Shown here piece after piece: positions 6,551-15,112 of a stretch of 64,000 nt of DNA; position 1 is the stretch's first letter, and each line of letters opens with the position of its first letter. The translations under genes and the position numbers were made by a program. A model generated the notes under the pieces. The model had not been told where the DNA came from. It worked only from the letters and a program-made list of their open reading frames with translations, and made no database searches. Source of the DNA: Afipia birgiae 34632 (GTDB lineage: Bacteria > Pseudomonadota > Alphaproteobacteria > Rhizobiales > Xanthobacteraceae); assembly GCF_000308295.2 (NCBI RefSeq), contig NZ_HG326652.1:2266818-2330817 (forward strand), given 5' to 3'.

Positions 6551-7384
6551 ATGTCAATTTCCCAAAATAAACAACGGCATAGTGTCAACCGGCGGCATTT
6601 CATCGGCGGATCAGACGCCCGCATAATTATGGGCAAAGACGAGAAAGCGTTATTGCGGCTCTGGAAGGAAAAGCGGGGCGAGTCCGCTGGACCCGATCTC
6701 TCGGGCGAGTTGATCGTCCAATTGGGGCTTGTGACGGAGGAACTCAATCGCCGCTGGTTCGAGCGTCAGTCAGGGCATCGCATCGTGGCCATCCAGCGCC
6801 ACGCCATTCACCGGGCGTTTCCCTGGATGGCGGCCACCCTCGATGGGCTGGTGGAAGCAACCGGCGCGGTCTTCGAGGCCAAGTTCATGTTGCCATGGTC
6901 GTTCTCGGAAGGGGCTGCGGCTGAGAAACATATGGCCCAGCTTCAGCACAACATGTTGGTCGCTGAAACCAAGACGTCGGTGCTGTCGATTATCAATGGT
7001 GGCGGGAAATGGGTGGAACTCACGATCGAGGCCGATCCGATTTACCAAACCGTCCTGATCGCCGCAGAAAAGGCCTTCTGGCGCGCGGTCAAGACGGGGG
7101 AGCAACCGGCACTGTTCGACTGCGAACCACCCAAGCCGCGGATTGAAGCCGTCCGGGTGATCGATATGAACGCCTCCAACTCTTGGGCCGAGTTCGCATC
7201 CCTTTACCTTGAAACGCGCAACGCCCATCTCGACCACGAGCGGGCGAAGACCGAGCTCAAAGTACTGATGCCGGAGGATGCCAAGGAGGCCATGGGGCAT
7301 GGCATCCGCGCCAAACGCTCCAAATCCGGCGCGGTGACGTTTGATCTCGTTGAAATGGAGAGCGCCCGTGCATCGCTCCAGTGA
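6551..7384 (+). CDS. YqaJ-family viral recombinase/exonuclease
   Basis: Lambda-exonuclease-like nuclease of the PD-(D/E)XK fold that resects double-stranded ends to give single strands for annealing. 277 residues. '[31 protein letters not shown]' is the YqaJ N-terminal signature (GGSD). '[21 protein letters not shown]' supplies the metal-binding Asp and the E-x-K motif (around residues 95-115), and 'QLQHNMLV' the conserved Gln-helix. It overlaps the 5' end of the ERF gene by 17 bp, so exonuclease and annealase are probably co-translated. A decayed paralogous fragment lies at 3806-3965. No phage structural gene is nearby. Confidence 0.88.
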   Translation: MSISQNKQRHSVNRRHFIGGSDARIIMGKDEKALLRLWKEKRGESAGPDLSGELIVQLGLVTEELNRRWFERQSGHRIVAIQRHAIHRAFPWMAATLDGLVEATGAVFEAKFMLPWSFSEGAAAEKHMAQLQHNMLVAETKTSVLSIINGGGKWVELTIEADPIYQTVLIAAEKAFWRAVKTGEQPALFDCEPPKPRIEAVRVIDMNASNSWAEFASLYLETRNAHLDHERAKTELKVLMPEDAKEAMGHGIRAKRSKSGAVTFDLVEMESARASLQ

Positions 7385-8642
7385 AAGCGTGGCCGCGATC
7401 GCGACCGCTCTGGCTAAGGCCCAGACCGAACTCGCCAACCCGGAAAAATCCATGGTTGGCATGATCCATCACAATAACCGAGGCGACAATCCACAAACCT
7501 TCCGTTACGCACCGCTCTCAAGCGGTCTTGAGATCGTGCGTAAAACGTTGGGCGGGCAGCAGATCGCGGTCGCCCAGACCACCGACATCGATCGGGCGAA
7601 CGGCATGGTCAATCTGACCACTATCCTCATTCATACCTCCGGCGAATGGATCTCATCGGACTGGCCGGTTTGCCAGCTGTCGGAAACCACAGCCCCGCGC
7701 CGAATGGGAGCCGCGCTCACCTATGCCCGGCGTTACGCACTGTTCACTTTGGTCGGCATCGCTGGCGAAGACGACCTCGACACCCCCGACCTCCAAGGTC
7801 CTCAGATCACGGCGGATACGGCACCCATCGCGCCTTATCAGAATGCGGGTTCGGATCATGCTTCTGCTGGCTCGATCTCAGCCCATGTTAAGACGACGCC
7901 AGTATCCACGGACAGTCGCTTGCCAGCCATCGACGAGTCGCAATCAATATGCGCCAGACTCAAACTCGACATAGATACTTCGTTGACGGTCGAAGAGCTT
8001 CAACAACGCGCCGCAGGCGTCCTCAAAGCCAAGAACCGTCTCGCGACGGACGAGGCAAAACGAATCGAGGCCGCGTTTACCGCCAAGATGATAGCGCTCC
8101 AAGCTGAAGCACAAAATGTCGAAACGAACGGCATCGCATCGGTGGCGGCTGCCGAGTTGCCATGCAACATTCAAACAACGCCTTCGGATGGTCCGGCGCC
8201 GATCGGCTTGCGGAAGAGAACGCGAAAGAAGTCGGAAAAGACCGGCGACGGAGCCAGCGATGGCATTGTGCGAACTGCAGCGACCGTTGGACATGTGGCG
8301 GTCGAACCGCAGAGCAATGTCTTCGTTGAGGCGAAGATCGACAAGAGTGAACTTGCGCTTGGTGAACCACGACGACATCGCAATAAAGCCCACCTGCGAT
8401 TTGTCGCCTCGCAACCCTGCCTGATCTGCGAACGATCTCCCTCGGATGCGCATCATTTGCGATTTGCTCAACCTCGCGCCATGGGGCGCAAGACAAGTGA
8501 CGAGTTTACGGTGCCGCTCTGCCGGATGCACCATCGAGACAATCATCGGCACGGCGACGAATTGGCGTGGTGGGGACGCACGACAATCGACCCCATCGAA
8601 ATATCGCAAAGGCTATGGTCAAAAACCCGCACCAACGAGTGA
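7368..8642 (+). CDS. ERF-family single-strand annealing protein with C-terminal HNH-like domain
   Basis: About 424 residues from the GTG at 7368, which has GGAG seven bases upstream; an ATG at 7341 is in frame but lacks that spacing. Residues about 1-145 are an ERF annealase core: '[20 protein letters not shown]', '[15 protein letters not shown]' and '[26 protein letters not shown]'. A long low-complexity linker follows. The last about 85 residues have zinc-finger/HNH-like spacing: '[23 protein letters not shown]' then '[21 protein letters not shown]'. The front should pair single strands made by YqaJ; the tail may bind or cut DNA. The fusion makes this more than a standard Red-like pair. Confidence 0.85.
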   Translation: MHRSSESVAAIATALAKAQTELANPEKSMVGMIHHNNRGDNPQTFRYAPLSSGLEIVRKTLGGQQIAVAQTTDIDRANGMVNLTTILIHTSGEWISSDWPVCQLSETTAPRRMGAALTYARRYALFTLVGIAGEDDLDTPDLQGPQITADTAPIAPYQNAGSDHASAGSISAHVKTTPVSTDSRLPAIDESQSICARLKLDIDTSLTVEELQQRAAGVLKAKNRLATDEAKRIEAAFTAKMIALQAEAQNVETNGIASVAAAELPCNIQTTPSDGPAPIGLRKRTRKKSEKTGDGASDGIVRTAATVGHVAVEPQSNVFVEAKIDKSELALGEPRRHRNKAHLRFVASQPCLICERSPSDAHHLRFAQPRAMGRKTSDEFTVPLCRMHHRDNHRHGDELAWWGRTTIDPIEISQRLWSKTRTNE

Positions 8643-8667
8643 ACCACGACACCTCCATTTCGAAAGC

Positions 8668-8895
8668 TTACTTTTTAGAGGTATTTTTCTGTCGAGATAA
8701 AAGCTCTTTCGGATCAACAGATAATTCGTTCGCTAATCTTTCGATGACGTCGATGCTCGCCGCATACACGCGCCGTTCCAAAGCACTAATATACGTACGA
8801 TCGATACCGGCGCGATGAGCTAGTTCTTCCTGAGAAAAGCCCTGTAAGTATCGATACCTTCTTAGATTAACTGCAAAAATGTCGCGTAAGGTCAT
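8668..8895 (-). CDS. XRE-family helix-turn-helix regulator (short)
   Basis: 75 residues, almost entirely a Cro/C1-type helix-turn-helix: 'FAVNLRRYRYLQGFSQEELAHRAGIDRTYISALERRVYAASIDVIERLANELSVDPKELL'. This is the usual layout of restriction-controller and phage-like regulators. It is convergent with the ERF gene and divergent from the lipoprotein gene at 8963, so the latter is the best candidate target. The 67-bp divergent gap is AT-rich with GCATG-type half sites but no clean long dyad. No extra domain is visible. Confidence 0.85.
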   Translation of the reverse strand: MTLRDIFAVNLRRYRYLQGFSQEELAHRAGIDRTYISALERRVYAASIDVIERLANELSVDPKELLSRQKNTSKK

Positions 8896-8962
8896 GCGTG
8901 AAGTTGCATGCCCTTGTCGAGTTTACGTCAACGGAGTATTCTCTACATAAAGAGGGGGTTCT

Positions 8963-9421
8963 ATGATCTGGGATAGATTGATCGTGGTCTTGTGTGCATT
9001 TGCAACGGCTGGCTGTGCGGTGCAGCGCGCGGTCGTTGCGCAAGGCGCTCAGGAAAAGATGGTCGGCCTGAGTCGGGAGCAAGTCTTGGCTTGTATGGGC
9101 CCGCCAGCGACCAAGGCGGCCGAAGGAACGACGGAAGTTTGGTCGTACGGATCAGGTAACGATAGCACGACCACAATTGGGACAGGCTACGCGCAAACCA
9201 ACGGATCAATCTTGGGCGAGCGGCGAGGCAACCAGTTCTCAGCGACCGGTCAGGCCACAACGACGAGCCTGGCCACCGTTAATTCCAACCGTCGCTTTTG
9301 CACCGTGAATGTAGTGATGACGGACGGCCGGGTATCAAAGCTCAACTACGCTGGACCGACTGGCGGCATCCTCACTGGTGGTGAGCAATGCGCTTTCGCC
9401 GTTCAGAACTGCTTGCAATGA
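8963..9421 (+). CDS. Predicted lipoprotein
   Basis: 152 residues. The N-terminus MIWDRLIVVLCAFATAGCAV has a hydrophobic stretch and a lipobox (ATAGC, Cys18), so it should be lipid-anchored. The segment 'KMVGLSREQVLACMGPPATKAAEGTTEVWSYGSGN' resembles the SmpA/BamE-type repeat found in many small outer-membrane lipoproteins. Ser/Thr/Gly-rich middle and Cys-containing C-terminus ('GGEQCAFAVQNCLQ') follow. The next gene starts 10 bp after its stop, so the two form a unit. Role unknown; an envelope function is inferred from the anchor only. Confidence 0.7.
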   Translation: MIWDRLIVVLCAFATAGCAVQRAVVAQGAQEKMVGLSREQVLACMGPPATKAAEGTTEVWSYGSGNDSTTTIGTGYAQTNGSILGERRGNQFSATGQATTTSLATVNSNRRFCTVNVVMTDGRVSKLNYAGPTGGILTGGEQCAFAVQNCLQ

Positions 9422-9431
9422 AGAACAGCTA

Positions 9432-10091
9432 ATGCTTCCCGTTCCCACCCGCGAAATAGCCTGCTCCAGGTGTGGGGCTATCAACCGCATTGTTGCCTAC
9501 GGCGTCACCAAGCTGCCCCATTGTGGCAAGTGCCGATCCGCTCTGCCGGAAGCCTTGGGAAAGCGCCTTCTGCGCCAAGCCTATACAATGCGATATTTCA
9601 TCACGATCGCGGTTGGACTGGGCTTGCTTGCCACCCTAAAGCCGTCCGTTCTGATAGACTGGATTCCAGACGGCTCAACGACAAAAATCTCGGCACCTTC
9701 TGCCGCCTGCACCAGCTATCCTCAGCCGTCCAGCGGACTTTATGCGAGCTATGACCAGTCGGCTAGGGTTTCTCCGCTAATCATTCGGACAAGCCCGGGC
9801 GGTTCCTATTTCATCAAACTGGAGGATGCCGTCACCGCAAAAACAATAATGACATTCTATCTGCGCGGTGGTGAGACCTTTGAACAGGAGGTGCCGGAAG
9901 GCTCTTTTGTTCTGAAGTATGCCACTGGGGAAATCTGGTGTGGGGAAAAAGGGTTGTTTGGCCCAACAACTTCTACAAACCAGACAGATCGGATTTTTAA
10001 GTTTACGGAGGCCCGCGGTTATACGGTCGAGTTGATTTCAAGGAAGGATGGAAACCTGAGAACCAAACTAATTGATCGAAGTCAGTTCTGA
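9432..10091 (+). CDS. Zinc-ribbon protein with one membrane segment, unknown function
   Basis: 219 residues from the ATG at 9432. The N-terminal 'IACSRCGAINRI' and 'LPHCGKCRSALP' form a four-cysteine zinc ribbon of the type found in thioredoxin-like or YjeA-type leaders. A hydrophobic helix ('YFITIAVGLGLLATLKPSVLI', residues about 55-75) follows. The C-terminal about 130 residues ('GGSYFIKLEDAVTAKTIMTFYLRGGETFEQEVPEG' ...) look like a small beta-rich periplasmic domain of unknown type. Coupled to the upstream lipoprotein gene by spacing. Both proteins may work at the envelope. I do not recognise the C-terminal domain. Confidence 0.6.
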   Translation: MLPVPTREIACSRCGAINRIVAYGVTKLPHCGKCRSALPEALGKRLLRQAYTMRYFITIAVGLGLLATLKPSVLIDWIPDGSTTKISAPSAACTSYPQPSSGLYASYDQSARVSPLIIRTSPGGSYFIKLEDAVTAKTIMTFYLRGGETFEQEVPEGSFVLKYATGEIWCGEKGLFGPTTSTNQTDRIFKFTEARGYTVELISRKDGNLRTKLIDRSQF

Positions 10092-10358
10092 CCATCTTTG
10101 CTTGCAGCCCGTCCGAATAGATCGATGGCCTCGATTTGCGTCCTATCGATAGGAAATCGGTCTATTGGAAAGGAAGTTCGTTTCTGACTGATGTTGAATG
10201 AATGATTTTTAGGTACGAGAAAGCGTTAAGAGCCCAACCTGCTACAAGACCGCCCGTTGAGCTAAATAATGGTGTGGATAACCAGATCCATCCAAATCAT
10301 TGCCGGAATGATGATCGGGCATGGCACCTTCGATTCTCAGTGACCCACCTGTGCCCCC

Positions 10359-11120
10359 ATGCCGACCGTCTACAAACCTCAACTGATCGTACAACTCGCT
10401 TATCAAACCCACGCGACCTACGTTCGCGAATGGTTGTCTGAACACCGCCGTAACGTTTTAGAGACGCTCCGTTTCTACGATGAACACGGTAAACTAGGTG
10501 ACTTCGAGGGCAGGTTCGACAAGCAAATAGATCAGTCCGCCAACGACCTCCTCGATGAGATCACAGGTGTTCTGATTGAAGCCCTTTGCTGGATGGCCGT
10601 CATTCCATCTGGCGTCATGATGGCAACCCTAGACAAAATTGCAAAGCAACCTGCTTTAGGACTCAGTCCACTGCTGCCCGGGGAAGTCGATCGGTTGCTG
10701 GCATGCTGCTATCAGCGCGGAGACGAAAAGCCCGGGACGTTCTGGCCAGATGTGATGCGCATTCGTCCTAAAGGATTCAAGGGCAAACCCCGACCTCCAA
10801 CCAAACTGCGGATCAAGAATGCTGCAGTGTTAGCGCAAGAGAATGTTCGACAAAGGCGCCGAAAAGGCCGCCCCTCGATTGACGCTCACGAACCTATCGC
10901 AACGAAACTCGGTTCGATCTTCCTTCGATATCAACCTAGCATCACGCGAATAACAGACGTCGGAACGCCGGGCGCCAGTACCTCCAAAGAGCGCGGCGAT
11001 TTCCTCGATTTTGTCGAATCAGTTCTTCCACCGCTCAATACGATATTGCGCAATCGCGGTCTGGCGCGAGTGACGCCGCTTACAATTGTACGTCAAGCCA
11101 CCCAAATCTACCGGCGCTAG
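10359..11120 (+). CDS. Hypothetical protein
   Basis: 253 residues, no family recognised. The sequence is rich in helices in the first half ('ATYVREWLSEHRRNVLETLRFYDEHG', 'QSANDLLDEITGVLIEALCWMAVIP'), with a basic, proline-rich middle ('RIRPKGFKGKPRPPTKLRIKN', 'RQRRRKGRPSID') that could contact nucleic acid, and ends 'TIVRQATQIYRR'. No signal peptide or clear membrane span. It stands alone on the plus strand of the island with 267 bp of unassigned sequence before it, where I see only short spurious frames. Any function would be guesswork. Confidence 0.5.
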   Translation: MPTVYKPQLIVQLAYQTHATYVREWLSEHRRNVLETLRFYDEHGKLGDFEGRFDKQIDQSANDLLDEITGVLIEALCWMAVIPSGVMMATLDKIAKQPALGLSPLLPGEVDRLLACCYQRGDEKPGTFWPDVMRIRPKGFKGKPRPPTKLRIKNAAVLAQENVRQRRRKGRPSIDAHEPIATKLGSIFLRYQPSITRITDVGTPGASTSKERGDFLDFVESVLPPLNTILRNRGLARVTPLTIVRQATQIYRR

Positions 11121-11196
11121 CTGTAGTCCAGCTAGAAACCTGCGTACCCAGTTATTCCCATAAAGGATGCTGGCGCCCGCGGAAGATCTTTTGGTT

Positions 11197-11233
11197 CTGT
11201 AAATCACAGGCAAATCCGGCCTGTGATTTACAG
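11197..11233. promoter_or_regulatory. Perfect 14-bp inverted repeat overlapping the next gene's ribosome site
   Basis: CTGTAAATCACAGG (11197-11210) and CCTGTGATTTACAG (11220-11233) are exact reverse complements with a 9-nt loop. The right arm ends at the first base of the GGAG ribosome site for the GTG start at 11244. It could be an operator, or an RNA hairpin that limits ribosome access. There is no U-run, so a rho-independent terminator is unlikely. Confidence 0.5.
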
Positions 11234-11243
11234 GAGATGAAAC

Positions 11244-11867
11244 GTGAATAATGATGTCAAACTGACCACTACCCCGATCGAGGAAAAACCAAACGAATCG
11301 CCACGCTCAAAGTGGCCCAAGATGATCCAGAAGCTGTTCATCTGGCCGCCCCTGCTGCCTGACGAAAATGAAGAGGATTTCGAAGAACTGTTCGACAGCT
11401 TTGTGAAGGCGGTGGGAGCCGAAACCGTCATCGAGTTCTATCAAGCATATGATGTGGCGATCCTGACGTGGGAAATACAGCGCTACCAGCACACCCGCAT
11501 GAAGCTGATCGGGAACCACACTCGGCAGGCCGTTAAGAACACATTCGAGACGATGCTTACCGACCAATCGCCGGTTGCTGCGGAAGCCATTGTGAAGCAC
11601 GACACCGCAACAAAAACGGAGAGATTCTTCTCCGATCCCCGGTTCCGCGCACAAGCAGTAGCTGAATTCGACCAGGTAGATTACTCGATCGAAGCAGCAA
11701 CGTTTGCACTGGCATTGCCGGAAATTGTCGCAATCGAGCGCTTGATTGCGTCCGCGCAGAAGCGTTTGCTGTCGTTCCTCAACAATCTGGAGAAACGCTG
11801 TGCGACGCGCGCTGAAAAACTGGGCGCGACTGCGGCTAAGGCAACTGGCGACACTGCAAAGCCATAG
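11244..11867 (+). CDS. Hypothetical protein of island gene pair
   Basis: 207 residues from a GTG start with GGAG seven bases upstream. Acidic N-terminal half ('LLPDENEEDFEELFDSFVKAVGAETVIEFYQAYDVAILTWEIQRY') and a helical second half ('RAQAVAEFDQVDYSIEAATFALALPEIVAIERLIASAQKRLLSFLNNLEKR') with an alanine-rich end. No catalytic motif or membrane span seen. It is followed after 9 bp by a gene of the 'KSTGPRTQKGKAR' family, a frequent partner in rhizobial genomes as far as I know. A strong inverted repeat covers its upstream region. Function unknown. Confidence 0.55.
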   Translation: MNNDVKLTTTPIEEKPNESPRSKWPKMIQKLFIWPPLLPDENEEDFEELFDSFVKAVGAETVIEFYQAYDVAILTWEIQRYQHTRMKLIGNHTRQAVKNTFETMLTDQSPVAAEAIVKHDTATKTERFFSDPRFRAQAVAEFDQVDYSIEAATFALALPEIVAIERLIASAQKRLLSFLNNLEKRCATRAEKLGATAAKATGDTAKP

Positions 11868-11876
11868 AGATCAAGA

Positions 11877-12248
11877 ATGGCATCCGAAAAGCAGATCGCA
11901 GCCAACCGGAAAAATGCCACCAAGAGCACCGGACCGCGTACACAAAAAGGCAAAGCGCGTTCAAAAATGAACGCGCTTCGCCACGGCTTAGCCGCAAGCA
12001 ACTTGATTGGCACAACGAGTCGGAACGAAAACGCCTTCACAGATCCCTGCGAAGCGAGGGAAGCAGATAATTTCGAAATTCTTCAGACCATCCGGGCGGA
12101 GCGAATGAGGCTGATGGCTCAATTGCTCGATCCGACATCCCCAAACAGTCTCAGTGAACTACTAAAGAGAATCGCAGCATTACAGCGCTACGACGGAAAG
12201 GCTTACGCAATTCGAAAGAAGTTGCAGCGTCGTTCCGAGAGTTCCTGA
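11877..12248 (+). CDS. Small basic protein of the 'AANRKNATKSTGPRTQKGKAR' family
   Basis: 123 residues. The N-terminus 'ASEKQIAANRKNATKSTGPRTQKGKARSKMNALRHGLAA' is a highly recognisable segment shared by many small proteins in Bradyrhizobium-type genomes; its biochemical role is not known to me. The rest is helical ('FEILQTIRAERMRLMAQLLDP', 'LSELLKRIAALQRYDGKAYAIRKKLQRR'). It is strongly basic, which would allow nucleic-acid contact. Starts 9 bp after the preceding gene and probably shares its transcript. Last gene of the island; 216 bp without a gene follow before the glycosyltransferase gene. Confidence 0.65.
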   Translation: MASEKQIAANRKNATKSTGPRTQKGKARSKMNALRHGLAASNLIGTTSRNENAFTDPCEAREADNFEILQTIRAERMRLMAQLLDPTSPNSLSELLKRIAALQRYDGKAYAIRKKLQRRSESS

Positions 12249-12464
12249 ATCAGTCAGTTATCTGCAAAAATCCGAAATTGCAGAACGAACCCAATTCCCT
12301 AAGTTGCGATAGTTCAAAAATTTCCGCTGCATGAACGCCGCTGCCCTTAATTGCGAGTTTCCAAGGCAATGTGTTATGCCAATCAGAGACCGTAGAGATC
12401 CATATTATACCCCGGTAAACTGTGAACAGCCTTTCAATCGTCTCACTTCCTCAGAAGTAGTATA

Positions 12465-13604
12465 GTGCACAAGACCTCTCGGAAAACGCTGCTCTACCTG
12501 GCCAACGAGGATTGGGCATTCATCCAGCATCGATTGCCAATGGCGCGCGCCGCGCGCGCTGCTGGTTTCGATGTGCATGTCGCCACCAACGTATCGGACC
12601 ATGCCGACGCTATCCGAGCCGAAGGCTTTACGCTTCATCCTATAGTGCTCAAGCGCGGAAGCCGGTCACCGATCGGCACCCTCGCATCCATGAATGCCAT
12701 CCGAACCATCGAGCAACGGATCAGGCCCCAATTGCTTCATCACTCCGGTTTGCAATGCTGCGTCCTTGGCGGTTTCGCAGCGTTGGGAATGGCCATACCG
12801 CAGATCAATGCAATGACCGGCCTCGGCTATACGTTCACCGGGAAATCTACCCGCGCGCGGATGCTGCGCTTCATTATCTCGGCGGTGCTTCGATTATTGC
12901 TCAATAGGAACAACTCGACCGCGCTGGTCCAAAATCCGGATGATCAACGGACGCTCGAAAATGTGGGTATCGACCCCGCGCGCATTGCGCTTATTCCGGG
13001 CTCAGGTGTCGATACCGACGTGCTCAAACCGCTGCCCGAGCCTGACGGTCCGGTCACGGTCGGGTTTGCAGGACGACTACTGACCGACAAGGGAATTCCC
13101 GCATTGGTGACGGCGCACGAAATCTTGCAGACGCGCGGCCTGGATACGCGCCTGCTGATCGCCGGCGACCCTGACCCAGCCAATCCCGCTTCCGTGTCGC
13201 TCCAGGAAGCACAGCGGTGGAACAGCCTGCCCGGCATCACCTGGCTGGGGCATGTCCAGGACATTACCTCGCTGTGGCGTGACTCACATATCGCAGTCCT
13301 TCCTTCCCATCGTGAAGGTCTGCCCAAAAGTCTGCTGGAAGCCGCAGCCTGCGGCCGGCCACTCGTCGCCACGGACGCGCCCGGTTGCCGGGAAATCGCA
13401 ATCCACGAACAAACAGGTTTGCTGGTACCAATCGAAGATCCACAAGCCCTGGCCGATGCAATCGGCGAACTAGCCGCATCAAGGGAACTAAGGAGGCATT
13501 ACGGTGCGGCGGCCCGCGAACTCGTAGTCGAGAAGATGTCTGCGCAATCGATCGGCGCAGCCGTCGTCGCTCTTTATAGGGAACAGCTCAAGCACGATCG
13601 ATAA
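12465..13604 (+). CDS. GT4-type glycosyltransferase
   Basis: 379 residues, GTG start. N-terminal 'FIQHRLPMARAARAAGFDVHVAT' and 'LLHHSGLQCCVLGGFAALGMAIPQINAMTGLGY' are usual in PglA/WbpX-like GT4 enzymes. The C-terminal nucleotide-sugar domain shows 'VTVGFAGRLLTDKGIPALV', 'ITWLGHVQDITSLWRDSHIAVLPSHREGLPKSLLEAAACGRPLVATDAPGCREI' with the E-x7-E motif. It should transfer a sugar to a lipid-linked O-antigen or capsule precursor at the inner membrane. First gene after the island and the beginning of the LPS gene set; it reads away from the island. Sugar specificity is unknown. Confidence 0.9.
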   Translation: MHKTSRKTLLYLANEDWAFIQHRLPMARAARAAGFDVHVATNVSDHADAIRAEGFTLHPIVLKRGSRSPIGTLASMNAIRTIEQRIRPQLLHHSGLQCCVLGGFAALGMAIPQINAMTGLGYTFTGKSTRARMLRFIISAVLRLLLNRNNSTALVQNPDDQRTLENVGIDPARIALIPGSGVDTDVLKPLPEPDGPVTVGFAGRLLTDKGIPALVTAHEILQTRGLDTRLLIAGDPDPANPASVSLQEAQRWNSLPGITWLGHVQDITSLWRDSHIAVLPSHREGLPKSLLEAAACGRPLVATDAPGCREIAIHEQTGLLVPIEDPQALADAIGELAASRELRRHYGAAARELVVEKMSAQSIGAAVVALYREQLKHDR

Positions 13605-13637
13605 TGTCGTTTCGAGCTGATCTCTTGCCACCACAGA

Positions 13638-14015
13638 TTAATGCGCCCGTTCAAACGCCGAATAGGTGCGCGCCTCGCACCTGTCATTGATCACCGCAGG
13701 ACGCCAGTTGGCAACTGTTTCGCCCTTCAGGAAGAACGTGAAATAGCGCAACTCACTGCCGGAGTTTCCGCGGGAGCAAACCGTCCATTTTTCCGGGCCC
13801 GACTGTGCCTCGTTCGGTCCGACATTAGAAATCTCGGACCGAGTGATGTCCTTCGTCGACTGCGTGATTTGCTGAATCCGGTCGAAGATAACTTTCTGTT
13901 GCCGGGAATCCGGCTCCGGATCCGGTTGAACCGAATCCTGCACATCAAAAAAGAAAGTGCACCCGCTCAGCAGCACAGCCGCGAGCAACACCTGAAGCAA
14001 TCGCACAGCTACCAA
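13638..14015 (-). CDS. Small predicted lipoprotein
   Basis: 125 residues. 'VAVRLLQVLLAAVLLSGCTFFFDVQ' is a lipoprotein signal peptide with lipobox LLSGC (Cys19). The mature part has 'DSVQPDPEPDSRQQKVIFDRIQQITQSTKDITRSEIS' and ends 'GETVANWRPAVINDRCEARTYSAFERAH', with cysteines in 'TVCSRGNSG' and 'NDRCEAR'. No known domain recognised. It is convergent with the GT4 gene and divergent from the methyltransferase gene. Probably an envelope protein of unknown job. Confidence 0.6.
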   Translation of the reverse strand: MVAVRLLQVLLAAVLLSGCTFFFDVQDSVQPDPEPDSRQQKVIFDRIQQITQSTKDITRSEISNVGPNEAQSGPEKWTVCSRGNSGSELRYFTFFLKGETVANWRPAVINDRCEARTYSAFERAH

Positions 14016-14243
14016 TGATGCTCACTCCCGCCTGACCGGGTGCATTCCTATCGCTTCGGCGCGCCGGTGAAAAGTGGGATCCAGGGCTTGAAAATACGCC
14101 GGAGTTCACAGGCAATGCGCCTGGCCGATATTTCCCCGGACAGCGGTGCGCGCTGAGAACGTTGTCACCTCGCTCCGGTTTGATTAAACACCTTGCGGCG
14201 CCGTGTTCCCTGCAACCTCGCGCCTCTAACCACGTGGGGTTCT

Positions 14244-15092
14244 ATGTCCGATCGTCAAGCAAATAACGTCGATCCAGCGGTTGCCGCCGGATTTGGCCAT
14301 GAATGGTCGACTTTTCGTCAGGGAGAGGATGCCTTTTCCGCAGACGACCGGGCGGCCATCTTCGAATCCTATTTTCATATTTTCCCTTGGGATCGTCTGC
14401 CCACCGATGCGGTCGGCATGGATGTAGGGTGCGGCAGCGGCCGATGGTCCGTGATGGTAGCGCCTCGCGTCGGACATCTTCATCTTCTCGATGCAAGCGC
14501 CGATGCTCTGAATGTCGCGCGCACAAATCTGGAAGCTGCAAAGAACGTGACCTTTCATCACGCCAGCGTGGGGGAACTGCCGCTCGCCGACGCATCCCTT
14601 GATTTCGCGTTTTCGCTGGGGGTGCTCCATCATGTGCCCGATACGCAAGCCGCGATTTCCGAAATCGCGACGAAGCTCAAGCCGGGCGCCCCTTTCCTGA
14701 TCTATCTCTATTACGCACTCGACAACCGGCCGGCCTGGTATCGCGCGCTGTGGAAATTCAGCAATATCTTCCGTGTCGTGATCTCAAGTCTCCCGGAGAA
14801 GCCCCGCCTCTGGATCAGCCAGATCATTGCAGTATTCGTATACTGGCCGCTGGCCCGCCTGGCGGCTCTTGTCGAGCGGCTGGGATTCTCAGCCGCAGCA
14901 CTGCCGCTGGAATCCTACAAGGATCGCGCGTTCTATGTGATGAGAACCGACGCTTACGATCGGTTCTGTACCCGTCTTGAGCAACGCTTCACTCGCGGAC
15001 AAATCCAGGACATGCTGACCATTGCCGGGTTTCAGGACATTCATTTTTCAGACCGCGTACCCTACTGGTGCGCCGTCGGCGTCAAGCGCTGA
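14244..15092 (+). CDS. SAM-dependent methyltransferase (Methyltransf_11 type)
   Basis: Class I methyltransferase of about 282 residues. The ATG at 14244 has a GGGG-type ribosome site; an upstream in-frame ATG at 14193 is less likely. Motif I 'VGMDVGCGSGRWSVM' (around residue 62), 'LHLLDASADALNVAR' (adenine-binding acidic loop), and 'DFAFSLGVLHHVPD' (motif IV) are clear. A hydrophobic helical segment ('QIIAVFVYWPLARLAALVERLGF') suggests membrane contact or a lipid-linked substrate. Lies between a GT4 enzyme and the WecA-like transferase, so sugar or polyprenyl-glycan methylation in O-antigen synthesis is likely. Acceptor unknown. Confidence 0.88.
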   Translation: MSDRQANNVDPAVAAGFGHEWSTFRQGEDAFSADDRAAIFESYFHIFPWDRLPTDAVGMDVGCGSGRWSVMVAPRVGHLHLLDASADALNVARTNLEAAKNVTFHHASVGELPLADASLDFAFSLGVLHHVPDTQAAISEIATKLKPGAPFLIYLYYALDNRPAWYRALWKFSNIFRVVISSLPEKPRLWISQIIAVFVYWPLARLAALVERLGFSAAALPLESYKDRAFYVMRTDAYDRFCTRLEQRFTRGQIQDMLTIAGFQDIHFSDRVPYWCAVGVKR

Positions 15093-15112
15093 CCGGATGT
15101 GATGCACCTTTC

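Noticed and set aside
10202-10441. Open frame of 79 codons before the 10359 gene
   Set aside because: It overlaps the supported 253-residue gene in another frame, has no ribosome site and no protein-like composition. It shares 13 bases with yqaJ (CGAGAAAGCGTTA), too short to call a relic.
3659-12464. tRNA-linked attachment sites or an integrase for the island
   Set aside because: I searched by eye for tRNA-like T-loops, direct repeats at the island edges and integrase motifs and saw none; the island borders remain approximate.
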